7,021 nt of DNA from Acidobacteriota bacterium. GTDB taxonomy: Bacteria; Acidobacteriota; Thermoanaerobaculia; Multivoradales; SZUA-115. Under the pieces are notes generated by a model. It was given only the letters and a program-made list of their open reading frames with translations, did not search any database and was not told where the DNA came from. Location: the NCBI GenBank assembly GCA_003231035.1, contig QIHU01000358.1:1-7021 (forward strand), written 5' to 3'. How positions within the stretch are numbered: position 1 is the stretch's first letter; the number at the start of each line of letters is the position of its first letter. Below, piece after piece: positions 6,610 to 7,021 of this stretch. A program made the translations under genes and the position numbers.

Positions 6610-6804
6610 CGGTCGCTACCGCGAGAACTTGGCGACGGCCCCAGCAATCTGGGACCGATCGACCCATGGCTCGAAGGTCGCGAGAACGTCCGCCGGCTGG
6701 GGACGCACCGCCTCTCCCTGTCGTCGGGAACACTGCCGGAAGCTCAGGAGATCTGGATCTTCGAGCCCTCTACAGTGGTGGCCAGGGCACAGGACGACCC
6801 CTGA
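6610..6804 (+). pseudogene. Coding-like remnant without a start codon, origin unrecognised
   Basis: A + strand frame between TGA (6607-6609) and TGA (6802-6804) reads smoothly as protein (for example PIDPWLEGRENVRRLGTHRL, then PEAQEIWIFEPSTVV). Over the 51 codons from 6649 I count G/C at about 36 first, 26 second and 40 third positions, the pattern of GC-rich coding DNA in this frame. There is no ATG or usable GTG/TTG start, and the upstream protein-like stretch (YRLVNFDGRYRENLATA, from about 6587) is in a different frame, suggesting a frameshifted gene fragment. It borders the likely true start of mntA, so it may mark the edge of an insertion. I do not recognise the family. Confidence 0.35.
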
Positions 6805-6874
6805 AATCAGAACCGCGAGCGCCCTGGTGTGGAGAGAGTCTGGTAACGAAACGCCGCGAGCCGCTGTCGAGGCA

Positions 6875-6922
6875 AGCTCTGCCGCGTACGACCAAGGGGG
6901 GACGTCGTACGCGGCTGGAGCT
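6875..6922 (-). terminator. Strong hairpin, probable terminator of the right-edge gene
   Basis: GCCGCGTACGAC (6881-6892) and GTCGTACGCGGC (6904-6915) form a perfect 12-bp inverted repeat with an 11-nt loop. Five further pairs (AGCTC 6875-6879 with GAGCT 6918-6922) extend it across a 1x2 internal loop. It begins 14 bases after the stop codon of the - strand gene at the right edge, the usual place for a terminator. The - strand lacks a T-tract after the stem, so if it is intrinsic it is of the T-poor kind; on the + strand TTTT follows at 6927-6930. It could also act as an mRNA-stabilising hairpin or a protein-binding palindrome. Confidence 0.55.
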
Positions 6923-6935
6923 CAGCTTTTAGATC

Positions 6936-7021
6936 TCAATCCCACCAACCGAGAACACCGTCGATATAGCCGGTCATACCCCAGATGAGGTCCCAGATAA
7001 TTCCCCAGATGTCCTCGCCCA
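6936..7021 (-). CDS. C-terminal end of an unidentified Trp-rich protein (partial)
   Basis: The last 27 codons of a - strand frame end in TGA (6938-6936); the gene continues past the right edge. The visible tail is rich in Trp, Ile and Gly: DIWGIIWDLIWG, then MTGYIDGVLGWWD. The first part repeats every four residues, mirrored by three 12-bp units in the DNA. It is too short to assign a family; the spacing could suit an amphipathic or membrane-inserting helix. Support as coding comes from the smooth amino-acid pattern and the strong hairpin 14 bp after the stop. The start is not in the window. Confidence 0.45.
   Translation of the reverse strand, partial: GEDIWGIIWDLIWGMTGYIDGVLGWWD

Noticed and set aside
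6428..6988. 186-codon + strand open frame opposite mntA and beyond
   Set aside because: Its first part is the antisense of the conserved nucleotidyltransferase domain and its later part lacks protein character; only a short internal piece was kept as a possible remnant.

Overview
The window looks like chromosomal DNA from a GC-rich, Gram-negative (diderm) bacterium. Third codon positions are strongly GC-biased, and the first four genes encode exported or membrane-anchored cell-envelope proteins. The gene order envC-like / ctpA-like / yibQ-like is a known envelope cluster in diderm bacteria. An acidobacterial or similar deep-branching diderm is my guess, but nothing here fixes the taxon.

Region 1 (51-5620, + strand) is a probable four-gene operon. 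It encodes: (i) a membrane-tethered alkaline-phosphatase-superfamily enzyme with a complete set of metal ligands; (ii) an EnvC-like coiled-coil/LytM protein that overlaps the first gene by 23 bp and has lost nearly all M23 zinc and catalytic residues; (iii) a CtpA-like S41/PDZ protein in which the catalytic Ser is Gly and the catalytic Lys is His; (iv) a YibQ-like divergent polysaccharide deacetylase. EnvC homologues are non-catalytic activators of peptidoglycan amidases. Here the neighbouring protease-like protein also appears inactive, so genes 2 and 3 may form a regulatory or scaffolding module for wall cleavage rather than a pair of hydrolases.

Region 2 (5664-6647) is a toxin-antitoxin patch with visibly lower GC. 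It holds an intact Phd/YefM-type antitoxin (+), directly followed by what looks like the decayed first codons of its VapC/PIN toxin. Then comes an apparently intact MntA/HepT pair on the - strand (nucleotidyltransferase antitoxin, HEPN toxin) with a 4-bp overlap.

Region 3 (6588-7021) is mostly non-genic: a frame-broken, coding-like remnant on the + strand, a perfect 12-bp inverted repeat that is a probable terminator, and the tryptophan-rich C-terminal end of a - strand gene running off the right edge.

The main points of interest are the predicted pseudoprotease next to the degenerate LytM protein, the transmembrane hairpin inserted inside the phosphatase catalytic domain, and the decayed VapC partner beside an intact antitoxin.
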